The translations under genes were made by a program, and so were the position numbers. A stretch of DNA of 8,123 bases. It comes from Pseudomonadota bacterium. Lineage in GTDB: Bacteria; Pseudomonadota; Gammaproteobacteria; Burkholderiales; Burkholderiaceae_D. The notes beneath the pieces were generated by a model. That model saw nothing but the letters and a program-made list of their open reading frames with translations, did not search any database and was not told the origin of the DNA. Of the stretch, positions 7,343 through 8,123 are shown piece after piece. The stretch spans positions 1 to 8,123 of the forward strand of contig JAEWEK010000275.1 in the NCBI GenBank assembly GCA_023389425.1. The letters run 5' to 3'. How positions within the stretch are numbered: position 1 is the stretch's first letter; each line of letters starts with the position of its first letter.

Positions 7343-7391
7343 TAAAAAAAGGGCAAACCGGCCTGGCCGCTTGCAGGCCCAGGCCGGTTTG
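7343..7391 (-). terminator. Intrinsic (rho-independent) terminator between frr and uppS
   Basis: A perfect 12-bp inverted repeat (arms 7355-7366 and 7379-7390; one more C-G pair at 7354/7391) encloses a 12-nt loop. Read on the minus strand the GC-rich stem ends in GGTTT, then GCCC, then seven T at 7350-7344. This is the textbook layout for stopping transcripts that come from pyrH-frr. On the plus strand the stem is not followed by T, so it works in one direction only. The 5' arm contains GGCCTG twice in tandem (7374-7379 and 7380-7385 in plus coordinates), either of which could pair with the single CAGGCC of the 3' arm, so a shorter slipped hairpin is possible. How efficient it is cannot be read from sequence. 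Confidence 0.85.
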
Positions 7392-7397
7392 GCGGGA

Positions 7398-7413
7398 GGC
7401 GCCCGCGGGCGCC
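7398..7413. repeat. 16-bp perfect GC-only palindrome behind frr
   Basis: The sequence GGCGCCCGCGGGCGCC is identical to its reverse complement. It begins 5 nt downstream of the frr stop codon and 6 nt before the terminator stem. As RNA it could fold into a 6-bp all-GC hairpin with a CGCG loop. It has no T-run, so it is not itself an intrinsic terminator; it may protect the frr mRNA 3' end, pause RNA polymerase before the terminator, or simply reflect high GC content. Confidence 0.6.
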
Positions 7414-7418
7414 GCCGG

Positions 7419-7979
7419 TCAGACGGTGAGGACTTCTTTTTCTTTCTCGGCCACCAGCTTGTCGATGTCGGCGACAAACTTGTCGGTCAGCTTCTGGATC
7501 TCGTCGGCCGAACGGCGCTCGTCGTCTTCCGACGCGGTCTTGTCCTTGACCATTTTCTTGAGCTGTTCGTTGGCGTCGCGGCGGATATTGCGCACCGCGA
7601 TCTTGGCATCTTCCGCTTCCGACTTGCACAGCTTGACCATTTCCTTGCGGCGTTCTTCGGTCAGCGGCGGGGTCGGCACGCGGATCATCTCGCCGAAGGA
7701 CGAGGGGTTCAGGCCGAGGTCGGATTCGCGGATGGCCTTCTCGATCACGGCCAGCATTTTCTTTTCCCACGGCTGCACGCCGATGGTGCGGGCGTCGATC
7801 AGGGTCAGGTTGGCCACCTGCGGCAGCGCCGTCGGCGAGCCGTAGTAGTCGACCATCACGTGGTCGAGGATGCCGGTGTGGGCGCGGCCGGTACGGACCT
7901 TCGCCAGGTCGCCCTTCAGGGTTTCGATCGACTTGTTCATGCGATCCTGGGCGTTCTTCTTAACGTCAGCTAAGGACAT
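7419..7979 (-). CDS. frr: Ribosome recycling factor RRF
   Basis: RRF acts with EF-G to split the post-termination ribosome after release of the finished protein, in the cytosol. The 186-residue length equals the usual 185 or so. Domain I is the three-helix bundle formed by residues about 1-29 and 107-186 (charged, heptad-like, for example ETLKGDLAKVRTGRAH at 19-34 and NIRRDANEQLKKMVKD at 131-146). Domain II is the beta-rich insert at about 30-105, including YYGSPTALPQVANL (45-58) and NPSSFGEMIRVPTPPLTEERR (starting 91). The conserved arginine region RNIRRDAN at 130-137 is intact. The start ATG at 7977-7979 has AGGAG at 7986-7990 with 6 nt spacing. It lies 27 nt behind pyrH, its normal operon partner, and is followed by a palindrome and a terminator that close this part of the cluster. 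Confidence 0.98.
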   Translation of the reverse strand: MSLADVKKNAQDRMNKSIETLKGDLAKVRTGRAHTGILDHVMVDYYGSPTALPQVANLTLIDARTIGVQPWEKKMLAVIEKAIRESDLGLNPSSFGEMIRVPTPPLTEERRKEMVKLCKSEAEDAKIAVRNIRRDANEQLKKMVKDKTASEDDERRSADEIQKLTDKFVADIDKLVAEKEKEVLTV

Positions 7980-7985
7980 GCTGCT

Positions 7986-7990
7986 CTCCT
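7986..7990 (-). promoter_or_regulatory. Ribosome-binding site of frr
   Basis: AGGAG on the minus strand, 6 nt before the frr ATG, within the 27-nt gap between pyrH and frr. It supports the chosen start and shows that frr has its own efficient initiation site rather than relying on coupling to pyrH. Confidence 0.8.
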
Positions 7991-8006
7991 GTGTTTCTAT
8001 TATGGA

Positions 8007-8123
8007 TTAAACGTGTACCAGTGTACCTTCGTCTTCGCCCATGATGACGCGTTTCAGCGCGCCGGGTTTGACGATGGAGAACACCTTGATCGGCAGCTTC
8101 TGGTCGCGGCACAGGGCGAATGC
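8007..8123 (-). CDS. pyrH: UMP kinase PyrH, C-terminal end (cut by window edge)
   Basis: PyrH phosphorylates UMP to UDP with ATP; it is a cytosolic hexamer of the amino-acid-kinase fold. Only the last 38 codons and the TAA stop are inside the window. The visible peptide reads from AFALCRDQKLPIKVFS, through KPGALKRVIMGE, to DEGTLVHV at the end. This matches the bacterial UMP kinase C-terminus, in which a LPI.VF...KPGAL.RV.MGE..GT pattern is diagnostic. The frame is open to the window edge, so the missing N-terminus is not evidence of a defect. Its location directly before frr is the standard order (usually rpsB-tsf-pyrH-frr), which adds to the identification. Confidence 0.95.
   Translation of the reverse strand, partial: AFALCRDQKLPIKVFSIVKPGALKRVIMGEDEGTLVHV

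Noticed and set aside
6597..7973. 458-codon plus-strand open frame spanning uppS, the terminator and frr in antisense
   Set aside because: It would have to be translated through the terminator hairpin region and across two complete conserved genes; its composition is that of a shadow frame.
8013..8027. Small tandem direct repeat GTGTACCA/GTGTACC near the end of pyrH
   Set aside because: It lies within the conserved C-terminal coding region (LVHV) and is short enough to be chance; no function is suggested by its place.
1..8123. Search for a novel defence, mobile or otherwise undescribed system
   Set aside because: All but short gaps of the window is occupied by nine intact or edge-cut housekeeping genes in a known order; I saw no integrase, transposase, toxin-antitoxin pair, CRISPR repeats, composition break or unexplained gene.

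Overview
The window is a high-GC stretch (clearly well above 60% by eye) in which every supported gene is read from the minus strand. It carries the conserved envelope-biogenesis cluster of a Gram-negative bacterium. In transcription order (high to low coordinates) it reads pyrH (3' end only) - frr - uppS - cdsA - dxr - rseP - bamA - skp/ompH - lpxD (5' end only). Having dxr between cdsA and rseP, rather than directly after frr as in E. coli, is the arrangement I know from betaproteobacteria. The protein sequences, for example the BamA start of the mature chain and the Skp core, look most like Burkholderiales, probably Oxalobacteraceae (Massilia/Duganella/Janthinobacterium type). That genus-level placement is inference from memory, not a search.

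Region 7419-8123 holds the end of UMP kinase (pyrH) and ribosome recycling factor (frr), which belong to the translation/nucleotide part of the cluster. Region 7343-7418 is the only substantial non-coding structure. It has a GC-rich 16-bp palindrome right behind frr, followed by a strong intrinsic terminator whose T-run ends only 15 nt before the uppS start codon. Region 5749-7328 holds uppS (undecaprenyl diphosphate synthase) and cdsA (CDP-diacylglycerol synthase), joined by a one-base stop/start overlap. Region 3212-5735 holds dxr (first committed step of the MEP isoprenoid pathway) and rseP (site-2 intramembrane protease), 4 bp apart. Region 245-3166 holds bamA (outer-membrane protein insertase) and skp/ompH (periplasmic chaperone). 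Region 1-219 is the start of lpxD (lipid A acyltransferase).

The genes form one functional story. Dxr and UppS supply the C55 lipid carrier for peptidoglycan and O-antigen, CdsA supplies CDP-diacylglycerol for phospholipids, RseP processes membrane substrates such as anti-sigma factors, Skp and BamA deliver and insert outer-membrane proteins, and LpxD builds lipid A. All catalytic motifs I could check are intact. No gene looks broken and no mobile element, CRISPR array, tRNA or rRNA was seen.

I did not find an undescribed system. The points most worth a second look are the terminator placed tightly before uppS with no visible room for a new promoter, the weak translation start of bamA, and the two cysteines in the Skp signal peptide.
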